From the NCBI GenBank assembly GCA_022792755.1, contig JAAWBP010000035.1, positions 1 through 21,261 of the forward strand: a stretch of DNA of 21,261 nucleotides. The letters run 5' to 3'. A program made the position numbers and the translations under genes. The stretch comes from Oscillospiraceae bacterium. GTDB lineage: Bacteria; Bacillota; Clostridia; Oscillospirales; Ruminococcaceae. The notes below the pieces were generated by a model, which did not search any database, was not told the DNA's origin, and worked only from the letters and a program-made list of their open reading frames with translations. Positions 14,778 to 21,261 of the stretch are shown here, one piece after another (positions within the stretch are counted from its first letter, which is position 1; every line of letters begins with the position of its first letter).

Positions 14778-15551
14778 ATACTCCTCCAGGGTGATCCCGC
14801 GGCTCATGATGGTTTCGGCGTGCTCCTTTCCGACAAAGCGGTAATGCCAAGGCTCGTAAACGATTCCGGTAATCTCGGTTTTGTCTTTTGGGTAACGCTC
14901 AATAAAGCCGTATTCGGCGCAGTGGGCATGAAGCCATTCGTACGCCGGGGTTTCGGCGAAGTCGTCCGTGATCCCGCCCGTCCATTCAGAACACATAATG
15001 TCCGCGGCGAGACCGGTCTGATGCTCGCTTGTTCCGGGAACCGCCACGTTGGCGGCCGTTTCCTGAACCGCTTCCTCTTCGGTCATCCCCTGGCTTTTCA
15101 GCTGCTTGACGTTGGTGTCAAACAATTTCTGCTGGTATTCATAGGTGCGGTAGGTAGAGAGAACCCAGAGGTTGATCCCGTCCTTTTTTGCCGCATCGAT
15201 CATTTCCTTCATGTAAGGCGCAACCCGTTCGTCCATTTCGTAGCTGCCCTGCACCTGCGCTAACACCGGATGGCAGTCGTCCGGGACGCTGTGGTTAGGA
15301 TTGACCAGAAGCAGGTTCCAGTCGGTTGGGTCAATCGTCGACGTAGAAATCACCTCGTTTGATGAAGCGGAATTTTGGTTCCCCCGATTCTGCTGGAGTA
15401 GGATCGACGCTCCGGAGGAGAGCCTTTCCGCGAAGCTTTCGCCGGGAACTTCCGCCCCTGAACCGATTAGGTTCACAGACAGGGCAAAGCTCGACAGCGA
15501 CAGGGAAACAACCACCCCTGTAAACAATATTATTTTTGCGAATCGTTTCAT
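14763..15551 (-). CDS. VanY-like D-alanyl-D-alanine carboxypeptidase (peptidase M15B)
   Basis: A 262-residue exported zinc peptidase. It has an N-terminal signal or anchor (Lys/Arg then hydrophobic 7-28), a Ser/Asn-rich linker (to about 75) and an M15B catalytic domain (about 78-260). The hallmark 'SEHQTGLAADI' (175-185) gives ligands H177 and D184. 'YEPWHYRFVG' (232-241) provides catalytic E233 and ligand H236. 'LSTYRTYEYQQKLF' (131-144) is also typical. These enzymes trim the terminal D-Ala from peptidoglycan stem peptides. Nothing in the neighbourhood (no vanHAX) suggests glycopeptide resistance, so a housekeeping wall role is more likely. GGGAGG precedes ATG 15551. The promoter is probably at 15605-15635. 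Confidence 0.95.
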   Translation of the reverse strand: MKRFAKIILFTGVVVSLSLSSFALSVNLIGSGAEVPGESFAERLSSGASILLQQNRGNQNSASSNEVISTSTIDPTDWNLLLVNPNHSVPDDCHPVLAQVQGSYEMDERVAPYMKEMIDAAKKDGINLWVLSTYRTYEYQQKLFDTNVKQLKSQGMTEEEAVQETAANVAVPGTSEHQTGLAADIMCSEWTGGITDDFAETPAYEWLHAHCAEYGFIERYPKDKTEITGIVYEPWHYRFVGKEHAETIMSRGITLEEYLGVR

Positions 15552-15604
15552 ATGAATCCTCCCGGCAATTATTGATATGATTTTTTAAAAGCGGATCGGT
15601 TTAA

Positions 15605-15635
15605 ATAATAGTTGGACAACCTTATTATTTGTCAA
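15605..15635 (-). promoter_or_regulatory. Candidate promoter of the M15B peptidase gene
   Basis: On the minus strand TTGACA (15635-15630) and TATTAT (15610-15605) are separated by 19 bp, longer than ideal. The -35 is part of a TGTCAAAAC element that recurs at 15704-15712, so it may also be an operator. Confidence 0.4.
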
Positions 15636-15740
15636 AACCGGCGAATTAATTGCCGGAAACTGTCACTGCCAAAAAATAATATTTGTGTTTTGAGCCGTTG
15701 AACTGTCAAAACTTCTCGACTGTTGTCTTTGACGGTTAGA
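15636..15740. repeat. Cluster of TGTCAAAAC-type and inverted repeats upstream of nrdJ
   Basis: TGTCAAAAC occurs at 15630-15638 and 15704-15712. The second copy takes part in two overlapping inverted repeats: GTTTTGA (15687-15693) with TCAAAAC (15706-15712), and AACTGTCAAA (15701-15710) with TTTGACGGTT (15728-15737, one G:T-type mismatch). A further near-palindrome, CCGGCGAATTAATTGCCGG, lies at 15638-15656. They fill the divergent region between the peptidase and nrdJ. Some copies double as -35 boxes, so part of the similarity could be promoter sequence rather than an operator. Confidence 0.45.
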
Positions 15741-15764
15741 AAAATAAAAAACAAATGGAAATAA

Positions 15765-15793
15765 TTGTATTTTTCAAATGAGTATGATACAAT
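15765..15793 (+). promoter_or_regulatory. Promoter of nrdJ (extended -10)
   Basis: TTGTAT (15765-15770), a 17-bp spacer and TACAAT (15788-15793) preceded by TGA. Start near 15800, leaving only about 40 nt of leader, too short for a cobalamin riboswitch. Confidence 0.72.
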
Positions 15794-15840
15794 ATGTAGA
15801 ACGGAATTTTAATAAAAACACAACATAAGGGAGATTGTTC

Positions 15841-18114
15841 ATGGAGATCACGAAAAACGCAGAGCTGGTGCTCAGCCGCAGGTATCTTGCCAAAGACGAG
15901 GAAGGAAACTCGGTCGAAACAGTTGACGGGCTGTTTCGCCGGGTGGCTTCCGCAATCGCAGAAGCGGACGCTCATTTTGACAGCCAGGCGGACACCGCCG
16001 CTGTGGCGGAGGAATTTTTAAAGGCCATGACCCGTTTGGAATTCCTTCCGAATTCGCCGACCCTGATGAACGCGGGCCGCCCCCTGGGACAGCTTTCCGC
16101 CTGCTTCGTCCTTCCGGTAGAGGACAGCATGGAGGGGATTTTCGAAGCGATCAAGCAGGCGGCGCTGATCCATAAATCGGGCGGCGGGACCGGATTTTCC
16201 TTCTCCCGCCTCCGTCCGGCTGGCGCGACGGTCAATTCGACCGGCGGCGTCGCCAGCGGGCCGATCAGCTTTATGAAGGTTTTCAACATGGCGACCGAGG
16301 CAGTCAAGCAGGGGGGAACTCGCCGGGGCGCCAATATGGGGATTCTGCGGGTGGATCATCCTGACATTCTTTCCTTTATCGACTGTAAAAAGGACAACGC
16401 CGACATCACCAACTTTAACATTTCGGTTGGATTGACCGAACAGTTTATGCAGGCGGTGGAAAAGGGGGAAGAATACGATCTGATTGATCCATCGACCAAG
16501 GAAGCGGTGCGCCGCCTTAGCGCCAAAGAGGTCTATGAAAAGATCGTGGAGAATGCCTGGCGGAATGGTGAACCGGGGATCATCTTCCTCGACCGGCTCA
16601 ACCGCGACAATGTGGTGCCGGAAATCGCGGAGATCGAGAGCACCAATCCCTGCGGCGAACAGCCCCTCCTCCCTTATGAGTCCTGCAACCTCGGTTCGGT
16701 CAACCTGGTCGCCATGCTGGAGGAACGTGCGGACGGAACCTATGCGCTGTGCTATGACAGGCTGGAAAGGACGGTGCGGACGGCGGTTCATTTCCTCGAC
16801 AATGTGATCGAGGTCAACCGTTATCCGATCGAAAAAATCGATGAGACGACTAAGCAGCTCCGTAAGATCGGCCTGGGTGTGATGGGGTTTGCGGACATGC
16901 TCCTTCGCCTGGGGATCCCCTACAACTCCGAGGAAGGGGTTGCGCTGGGGGAGAAGGTGATGGCGTTTATCAACAAAATCGGCTGGGAGGAGAACCGGAA
17001 GCTCGCAAAGGCGCGCGGAACTTTTCCGCTTTTCACCCAGAGCATCCTGAAAGACGGGACTCCCGTCCGCAACGCTACTGTCACTACCATTGCGCCGACT
17101 GGGACGCTGTCGATCATCGCGGGGGTCAGTTCAGGCGTCGAGCCGGTTTTTGCCTTTGCTTTTATCCGCAATGTCATGGACAACACCGAAATGGTCGAGG
17201 TCAATCCCATTCTGCGGGATACGCTGGAGAAACGGGGGTTGTATTCTGAGGAGCTGATGCGGAAGATCGCCTCTGAAGGAACCCTTGCCCACATCCCGGA
17301 GATTCCGGAGGAGATCCGCCGGGTTTTCGTCTGCTCGCATGACGTCAGCCCCGAATATCACGTCAAGATGCAGGCCGCTTTCCAGCGCCACACCGACAAT
17401 GCGGTTTCCAAAACGGTGAATTTTGTCAAAGAGGCTTCTGTAGACGATGTACGCGAGGTGTACGACCTGGCCTACCGGCTGGGCTGTAAGGGCGTCACCA
17501 TCTACCGGGACGGTTCCCGGGACAGCCAGGTGCTTAATATTGGAAAGGTGAAGCGGGGAGAGGACAAAAACGGTGTGCAGGAGAAAACAGAATTTCCGGC
17601 CAATATCACACCCCGCCCCCGCCCGGATGTGACCAGCGGGTTTACCGAGCGGGTCAAAATCGGCTGCGGAAACCTCTATGTGACGGTGAATTACGATGAA
17701 AACGGGATCTGTGAGGTCTTTACCAGCACCGGAAAGGCCGGCGGATGCCCGTCCCAGTCGGAGGCGACGGCGCGGCTTGCCTCCATCGCCCTGCGCTCCG
17801 GCATTTCCGTGGAGGAAATCCTGAACCAGCTCAAGGGGATCCGCTGCCCTTCTACGGTGCGGCAGCCGGGGATGAAGTGCACCTCCTGCCCGGATGGGAT
17901 TGCCAAGGTGATCAAAAAGGTGGACGACCTGATCCGGTCGGGCGGTTCCCATGCGATGCCGCCGGTTCTTCCGAATGCTTCGGCGGAGAGCGGCGGCCAG
18001 CCGCGCGGCAGTGCGGACAAAGCCTTCCGGTTGTGCCCGGAGTGCGGTTTCGAGGTAGAACACGAAGGCGGATGCGTCGTCTGCCGGAACTGCGGCTACA
18101 GCAAATGCAGTTGA
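15841..18114 (+). CDS. nrdJ: Adenosylcobalamin-dependent (class II) ribonucleoside-diphosphate reductase
   Basis: A 757-residue enzyme converting ribonucleotides to deoxyribonucleotides with adenosylcobalamin as radical source, independent of oxygen. The catalytic barrel carries 'NSPTLMNAG' (71-79), C88 in 'LSACFVLP', 'HKSGGGTGFSFSRLRP' (111-126), 'KQGGTRRGANMG' (156-167), the active-site 'NPCGEQPLLPYESCNLGS' (269-286) and 'IAPTGTLSIIAGVSSGVEP'. In 269-286, C271 is the thiyl-radical residue, N269 and E273 its partners, and C282 pairs with C88. A C-terminal extension ends in a Cys-rich zinc ribbon (two CxxC pairs) and a final 'SKCS', as in many NrdJ proteins. ATG 15841 lies seven bases after AAGGGAG. 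It is a single-gene unit. No class III NrdDG genes are in the window. Confidence 0.97.
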   Translation: MEITKNAELVLSRRYLAKDEEGNSVETVDGLFRRVASAIAEADAHFDSQADTAAVAEEFLKAMTRLEFLPNSPTLMNAGRPLGQLSACFVLPVEDSMEGIFEAIKQAALIHKSGGGTGFSFSRLRPAGATVNSTGGVASGPISFMKVFNMATEAVKQGGTRRGANMGILRVDHPDILSFIDCKKDNADITNFNISVGLTEQFMQAVEKGEEYDLIDPSTKEAVRRLSAKEVYEKIVENAWRNGEPGIIFLDRLNRDNVVPEIAEIESTNPCGEQPLLPYESCNLGSVNLVAMLEERADGTYALCYDRLERTVRTAVHFLDNVIEVNRYPIEKIDETTKQLRKIGLGVMGFADMLLRLGIPYNSEEGVALGEKVMAFINKIGWEENRKLAKARGTFPLFTQSILKDGTPVRNATVTTIAPTGTLSIIAGVSSGVEPVFAFAFIRNVMDNTEMVEVNPILRDTLEKRGLYSEELMRKIASEGTLAHIPEIPEEIRRVFVCSHDVSPEYHVKMQAAFQRHTDNAVSKTVNFVKEASVDDVREVYDLAYRLGCKGVTIYRDGSRDSQVLNIGKVKRGEDKNGVQEKTEFPANITPRPRPDVTSGFTERVKIGCGNLYVTVNYDENGICEVFTSTGKAGGCPSQSEATARLASIALRSGISVEEILNQLKGIRCPSTVRQPGMKCTSCPDGIAKVIKKVDDLIRSGGSHAMPPVLPNASAESGGQPRGSADKAFRLCPECGFEVEHEGGCVVCRNCGYSKCS

Positions 18115-18141
18115 TCTAAAAATTAAAATTATATGAATACG

Positions 18142-18170
18142 CTGACTTTTCCGCTCGAATGTGTTATAAT
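18142..18170 (+). promoter_or_regulatory. Candidate distal promoter P1 before the tandem repeats
   Basis: CTGACT (18142-18147), a 17-bp spacer and TATAAT (18165-18170). The -10 lies inside TGTGTTATAATAA, a 13-base string repeated exactly at P2 (18334-18346). A transcript from here would include both hairpin repeats. Confidence 0.5.
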
Positions 18171-18224
18171 AACCCCACCCGCAGACACAATCAAGGATTG
18201 CTGGCGGGTACCCGGGAACATTGT
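18166..18224 (+). repeat. 59-bp tandem repeat, copy 1
   Basis: First of two copies with a 77-bp period. The core folds as ACCCGC (18177-18182) with GCGGGT (18204-18209) enclosing CAATC (18188-18192) with GATTG (18196-18200) and a three-base loop. The palindromes CGGGTACCCG (18205-18214) and CCCGGG follow. It begins within the P1 -10 box. No coding potential is apparent. Confidence 0.9.
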
Positions 18225-18242
18225 TTTTCGCTGGCGCTCAAA

Positions 18243-18301
18243 ATAATAACCCCACCCGCAGACACAATCAAAGATTGCTGGCGGGTACCCGGGAACATTG
18301 T
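18243..18301 (+). repeat. 59-bp tandem repeat, copy 2
   Basis: Identical to copy 1 except for one base (A at 18272 versus G at 18195), which falls in the hairpin loop and leaves the structure intact. An 18-base linker separates the copies. The sequence after copy 2 is unrelated to that linker, so only the 59-bp unit is shared. Confidence 0.9.
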
Positions 18302-18335
18302 AACGTTTTGTGGAAGTGCATTTCGCGCTTTTTTG

Positions 18336-18344
18336 TGTTATAAT
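18336..18344 (+). promoter_or_regulatory. Proximal promoter P2 of the NUDIX gene
   Basis: An extended -10, TGT followed by TATAAT (18339-18344), without a good -35. The start would be near 18351, 28 bases before the ATG, excluding the tandem repeats from the transcript. Confidence 0.5.
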
Positions 18345-18378
18345 AAAAACAATTATTATTACTGAGAGAGGAAAAGCT

Positions 18379-18786
18379 ATGACGCTGGAAAAATCATGCG
18401 GCGCGCTGGTGTTCCGCCGGTTCCATGGCAATACCGAGCTGCTGCTCATCAAGCACGCCAACGGGGGGCATTGGTCGTTCCCCAAAGGGCATGTGGAGTC
18501 GGGCGAGACGGAGGAAGAAACCGCGCTGCGGGAAATCAAGGAGGAAACGGGGATCGACGTGATTATCGACCCGAGCTTCCGGGAGGTCATCTCCTATTCG
18601 CCGAAAAAGGACACCCAGAAGGATGTCATCTATTTCATCGCGCGGGCGCAGAACTACGACTATACCCCGCAGGAGGAAGAAATCTCCCAGATCAAGTGGG
18701 TGGAGATCAACCGTGCGCACACGATCCTCACCTATGACAACGACAAACAGCTTGTAAACAAAGCAAAGCAGATCATACGCGGTTGA
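18379..18786 (+). CDS. NUDIX hydrolase, Ap4A-hydrolase-like
   Basis: A 135-residue protein with a complete Nudix box Gx5Ex7REUxEExGU at 37-59: G37, E43, R51-E52, E55-E56, G58. The upstream 'SCGALVFRR' and 'LLLIKHANGGHWSFPKGHVE' (22-40) closely resemble bacterial and eukaryotic diadenosine tetraphosphate hydrolases, so cleavage of Ap4A or a related nucleotide is the best guess; MutT-type dNTP cleaning is an alternative. Start ATG 18379 follows GAGAGAGG by seven bases; an upstream in-frame ATG at 18310 reads through the promoter region and is not supported. Single-gene unit ended by the terminator at 18792. Confidence 0.93.
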   Translation: MTLEKSCGALVFRRFHGNTELLLIKHANGGHWSFPKGHVESGETEEETALREIKEETGIDVIIDPSFREVISYSPKKDTQKDVIYFIARAQNYDYTPQEEEISQIKWVEINRAHTILTYDNDKQLVNKAKQIIRG

Positions 18787-18791
18787 GAAAA

Positions 18792-18828
18792 ACGGGCCGT
18801 CCACATTTTGGGCGGCCTGTATTTTTTA
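18792..18828 (+). terminator. Intrinsic terminator of the NUDIX gene
   Basis: ACGGGCCGTCC pairs with GGGCGGCCTGT (with wobble pairs) around an ACATTTT loop and is followed by ATTTTTT, five bases after the stop. Confidence 0.88.
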
Positions 18829-18868
18829 TGCGGTTTTGCCCATACTTTCAGGGAAAGGATGGGGAAAA

Positions 18869-19783
18869 ATGGGAAGACAAAGATACATCAATGTAAAGGC
18901 ATTCTTTTTGGCATTCCTCCTCTCGATGGCGGTGCTTGGGGTGATCAGCACAGGGATTATGGCGTTTATCGGCCTGCTTTCGCCTTCCGAATCTTTGCCC
19001 CAGTCGGTGGCGGGGGAGCCGGAATACCAGCCGGTGGAAGGGGATCGCCTCACCCTTCTCGTCATGTGCTGCAAGGATGACACCCAGCCGCCCGACCGGT
19101 ACACCCTTCTCCGCTTTTTTCCGGAGGAGCGGGTGATCCGGGTTGTGCCGATCCCGCCGGAGCTGGAGGCCACGGTCAACATCGAAACGGGGACACTTCC
19201 GCAGCTTTACGAATACGGTGGCGTTCAGACGGTTTGCAGCGGTGTGGAGAACGCCTTCTTTATCCAAGTCGACCGCTATCTGAAATGCAATGAAAAGGCG
19301 CTGTCCGGTTTGATCGATCAAGTCGGAGGAATCGAATACCAAGTCGAGCAAACGGTAGAGTACCAAGCAGAGGAGACGGGGGAGACCGTCCGGCTGGTGG
19401 AAGGGCTTCAGCTGCTGGGCGGCAGGAAGGCGCTCGAGTATTTAGCAAGCCCTCTGGTTTCAGAACTCCCCGAAAGCGCCAAACTGGAAAAGCAGGCGGT
19501 GTTTTTAAAGGCGGGCTTAGAGCAGCGCTTTTCCGAGGGGATTCTCGCCCGCACCGATAAATTATTCAGCCTTCTGAGCAATACGATGCAGACCAATCTG
19601 ACCAATTACGACTATGTTACCCGGAAGGAAGCCATCCGGTTTCTGGCACGGATCGACGAAGAAAAGGTGGCTTTCCGCCAGATCGAGGGCAGCTACCGGG
19701 AGGAGCGGGATGGAAAGCGGTTTACCCCATCTGCAGACGGAAAGGCTATGATGCAGGAATGGTTTGAAAAAGCGGAGGAATAG
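18869..19783 (+). CDS. Divergent LytR-CpsA-Psr (LCP) family protein
   Basis: A 304-residue protein with a short basic N-terminus, a membrane segment (about 11-36) and an extracellular LCP-like domain (about 58-195). LCP enzymes attach teichoic acids or polysaccharides to peptidoglycan. Retained landmarks are an Asp at D76 before 'RYTLLRF', 'LYEYGGVQT' (113-121), 'LIDQVGGIEYQV' (148-159) and 'GLQLLGGRKALEYL' (179-192). The canonical 'IPRD' is 'IPPE' (95-98), and the Arg residues after the final 'ALEYL' are absent, so several phosphate-binding residues appear lost. The protein may be a non-catalytic or altered member. Start ATG 18869 follows AAAGGA by nine bases; the longer ORF from 18836 lacks an SD. 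No promoter was clearly seen between it and the NUDIX terminator. Confidence 0.8.
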   Translation: MGRQRYINVKAFFLAFLLSMAVLGVISTGIMAFIGLLSPSESLPQSVAGEPEYQPVEGDRLTLLVMCCKDDTQPPDRYTLLRFFPEERVIRVVPIPPELEATVNIETGTLPQLYEYGGVQTVCSGVENAFFIQVDRYLKCNEKALSGLIDQVGGIEYQVEQTVEYQAEETGETVRLVEGLQLLGGRKALEYLASPLVSELPESAKLEKQAVFLKAGLEQRFSEGILARTDKLFSLLSNTMQTNLTNYDYVTRKEAIRFLARIDEEKVAFRQIEGSYREERDGKRFTPSADGKAMMQEWFEKAEE

Positions 19784-19824
19784 GGAAAACTATTCGTATA
19801 TTTTTTAAAAAAATAACTATTTGC

Positions 19825-19862
19825 AAAAAAACGATCTGCCATTCTGGATGGCAGATCGTTTT
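19825..19862 (-). terminator. Terminator between the LCP gene and the histidine kinase gene
   Basis: A perfect 15-bp stem AAAACGATCTGCCAT (19828-19842) / ATGGCAGATCGTTTT (19848-19862) with a five-base loop. On the minus strand it is followed by a run of seven Ts, so it mainly ends the kinase transcript. The shorter T run on plus may also stop LCP transcription. Confidence 0.88.
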
Positions 19863-19883
19863 CTGATGAAGGACGCCGCAGCC

Positions 19884-21254
19884 TTATTGAATGATGAGCG
19901 GAAAACGCAGAATCACCTTAAACAGGTCGCCGTCGATGGCGAGCTCCATCCGGCCTTTTTGGAGTTCGGTCAGGCTTCTGGCAATCGAGAGGCCAAGCCC
20001 GTTTCCGTCTGTGCTGCGGGAGGCATCGCCGCGGACAAAGCGCTCGATCAGTTCGTCCGGGGAGAGGTTGAGCGCCGCCCGTGAGATGTTTTTAAAGGTG
20101 ATGACTGCCTCCCCTTTCACTCCTTCCAGCGTCAGATAGACGCGGGTGCCGTTCTGCGCATATTTGCAGATGTTGCCCATTAGGTTGTCGAACACCCTCC
20201 AGAGCCGGCGGCCGTCCGCCAGAATCTGAACCGGGAGCTCCGGTTGAACCGTCACCAGTTCGAGCCCTGCGTCCCGAAGCCTCTGTTCATATTCTCCGGC
20301 TGCCTGTGTCAAAAGGACGCCGATTTCACAGGGGGCGAGCGTCACCTCCAGGTTTCCGGTGGAGGCTTTGGAGGCTTCGACCAGGTCGTCGATGAGCCGT
20401 TTCAGCCGTTCCGACTGCCGGAGCAGCACCTTCGAGTATTCCGTGATGGTTTGGTTGTCGCTCGGCTCTTTGGAGATCAGGTCGGCGTAATTGATGATAG
20501 AGGTCAGCGGCGTTTTGATATCATGCGATACGTTGGTAATCAGCTCGGTTTTCATCCGTTCGCTCTTCATCCGCTGCTCTACGGCGCGGGCCATTCCTTC
20601 GCTGATGTTGTTGAGGTTTTCGCCGTGGAGCTTGAAATCCCAGAACATCCGGCGGGTATCGACCTGATAGGTCAAGTCGCCGTTTGCCAGCGCCTCGCCC
20701 CCCTTTTGCAGCTTCCGCAGGAGCAGCGCGCTGTAAAGGATAACTGGCGCTAAAAGCAATTTTTCCAGGATCAGGAAGAAAAACAGCCGTTCCGGGTAAT
20801 TTGCATTACAGAAAAAGACGAGGAGGTCTAACAGCAGGACGCCGCCGATGGACAAAGAGGTTTTCCAGACGAGCGGGATGCTGCGAAACAGCCAGCCGAG
20901 GAGCTTACAGAATTTCCAGACGACGGTGTTTTTGAAAAGTGTTTTCTGCTTCACCCGGGCGGCGATGCTCATACTTAGGCCGATGAAAGCACTGATGATG
21001 GTGAGGCAGGCAGCTACACCCACGGTCGACGAAACCAGCATATTGGAAGAATAAAAACTTCTGGTTACCGGCCCTAGGATGACAATCCCGGTTACGGTGC
21101 ACAAGATCAACAGGTCGGTCGGCACCCGGTTGAGCGGGCCGGGGTGGAGCTCTGAGGAACCGGGCCTTCTGGCTGCGGCACAGAGGAGAGTGGTAAAACT
21201 CGTGACTGTGAGCAGCATCGCGATGACGGCGATGGGATAAACGGCATAGCGCAT
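19884..21254 (-). CDS. Membrane sensor histidine kinase, probably 5'-truncated by the window
   Basis: At least 456 residues. The N-terminal part contains about five hydrophobic segments (about 7-27, 47-66, 75-97, 132-150 and 158-178), then a HAMP-like linker (about 180-235). The HisKA domain has the phosphoacceptor H244 in 'NVSHDIKTPLTSI'. The HATPase domain has an N box 'FDNLMGNICKYA' (355-366) and a G box 'DGNGLGLSIA' (416-425). The kinase should phosphorylate a response regulator, which is not in the window and is probably upstream, beyond base 21261. ATG 21254 has no SD in the seven bases available and the frame stays open to the edge, so the true start may lie outside. The signal is unknown. 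Confidence 0.93.
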   Translation of the reverse strand: MRYAVYPIAVIAMLLTVTSFTTLLCAAARRPGSSELHPGPLNRVPTDLLILCTVTGIVILGPVTRSFYSSNMLVSSTVGVAACLTIISAFIGLSMSIAARVKQKTLFKNTVVWKFCKLLGWLFRSIPLVWKTSLSIGGVLLLDLLVFFCNANYPERLFFFLILEKLLLAPVILYSALLLRKLQKGGEALANGDLTYQVDTRRMFWDFKLHGENLNNISEGMARAVEQRMKSERMKTELITNVSHDIKTPLTSIINYADLISKEPSDNQTITEYSKVLLRQSERLKRLIDDLVEASKASTGNLEVTLAPCEIGVLLTQAAGEYEQRLRDAGLELVTVQPELPVQILADGRRLWRVFDNLMGNICKYAQNGTRVYLTLEGVKGEAVITFKNISRAALNLSPDELIERFVRGDASRSTDGNGLGLSIARSLTELQKGRMELAIDGDLFKVILRFPLIIQ

Positions 21255-21261
21255 CGAATAG

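Noticed and set aside
14763..15551. Vancomycin-resistance locus
   Set aside because: The VanY-like peptidase stands alone; no vanH, vanA/B ligase, vanX or VanRS-type pair is nearby.
15552..15840. Cobalamin riboswitch or NrdR boxes upstream of nrdJ
   Set aside because: The predicted leader is about 40 nt, and no B12-box or NrdR-type palindrome was recognised in the region.
17131..18063. 310-codon minus-strand ORF
   Set aside because: Antisense to the 3' half of nrdJ, which is fully supported by active-site and zinc-ribbon motifs.
18166..18301. CRISPR-like array
   Set aside because: Only two 59-bp copies with an 18-base linker, strong internal hairpins and no cas genes; this is a tandem duplication, not a CRISPR array.

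Overview
The window looks like a chromosomal segment from a Gram-positive anaerobe of the Firmicutes/Bacillota, most likely class Clostridia (Oscillospirales-like). This is inferred from: mostly moderately GC-rich genes with strong AGGAGG-type ribosome binding sites and sigma-A promoters; acetate kinase next to TmcAL; an adenosylcobalamin-dependent ribonucleotide reductase; a VanY-like carboxypeptidase; an LCP-family protein; and an HtrA-like protease with a low-complexity cytoplasmic head. The taxonomic call comes from gene content and protein style, not from a database search.

Layout. 1-187: the 3' part of tRNA-Thr(TGT), a complete tRNA-Tyr(GTA) and their terminator. 311-2467: a compact, strikingly AT-rich two-gene cassette with its own promoter and terminator. 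It encodes a small YwgA-like protein and a SAMHD1/YwfO-like HD phosphohydrolase, and is the best candidate here for an acquired, possibly defensive, system. 2556-3397: pnuC (minus), with a leader carrying a terminator and a mutually exclusive antiterminator hairpin. 3555-6154: divergent tmcAL (minus) and ackA (plus), an acetate-linked pair. 6155-6668: a long non-coding gap ending in a promoter for an SPFH/prohibitin-like membrane protein (6669-7499). 7669-8202: inorganic pyrophosphatase (minus). 8333-9294: a more AT-rich pair, a GNAT acetyltransferase and an unrecognised 115-residue protein. 9354-13351: minus-strand MATE transporter, extended SDR/epimerase and HtrA protease. 13690-14777: an XRE regulator fused to six membrane segments, with a possible overlapping 58-codon ORF. 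14763-15551: M15B carboxypeptidase (minus). 15841-18114: nrdJ. 18142-18828: NUDIX hydrolase preceded by two 59-bp tandem repeats that each fold into a hairpin. 18869-19783: divergent LCP protein. 19884-21254: sensor histidine kinase (minus), probably continuing past the window edge.

Functional themes. Nucleotide metabolism recurs: the HD protein (predicted dNTP hydrolase), PnuC (nicotinamide riboside or nucleoside-type uptake), NrdJ (dNTP synthesis), NUDIX (likely Ap4A or nucleotide cleaning) and pyrophosphatase. Cell-envelope functions cluster in the right half (HtrA, VanY-like peptidase, LCP, histidine kinase). Most genes are single transcription units with individually recognisable promoters and terminators. 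The only convincing multi-gene units are the YwgA-like/HD pair and the GNAT/115-residue pair.
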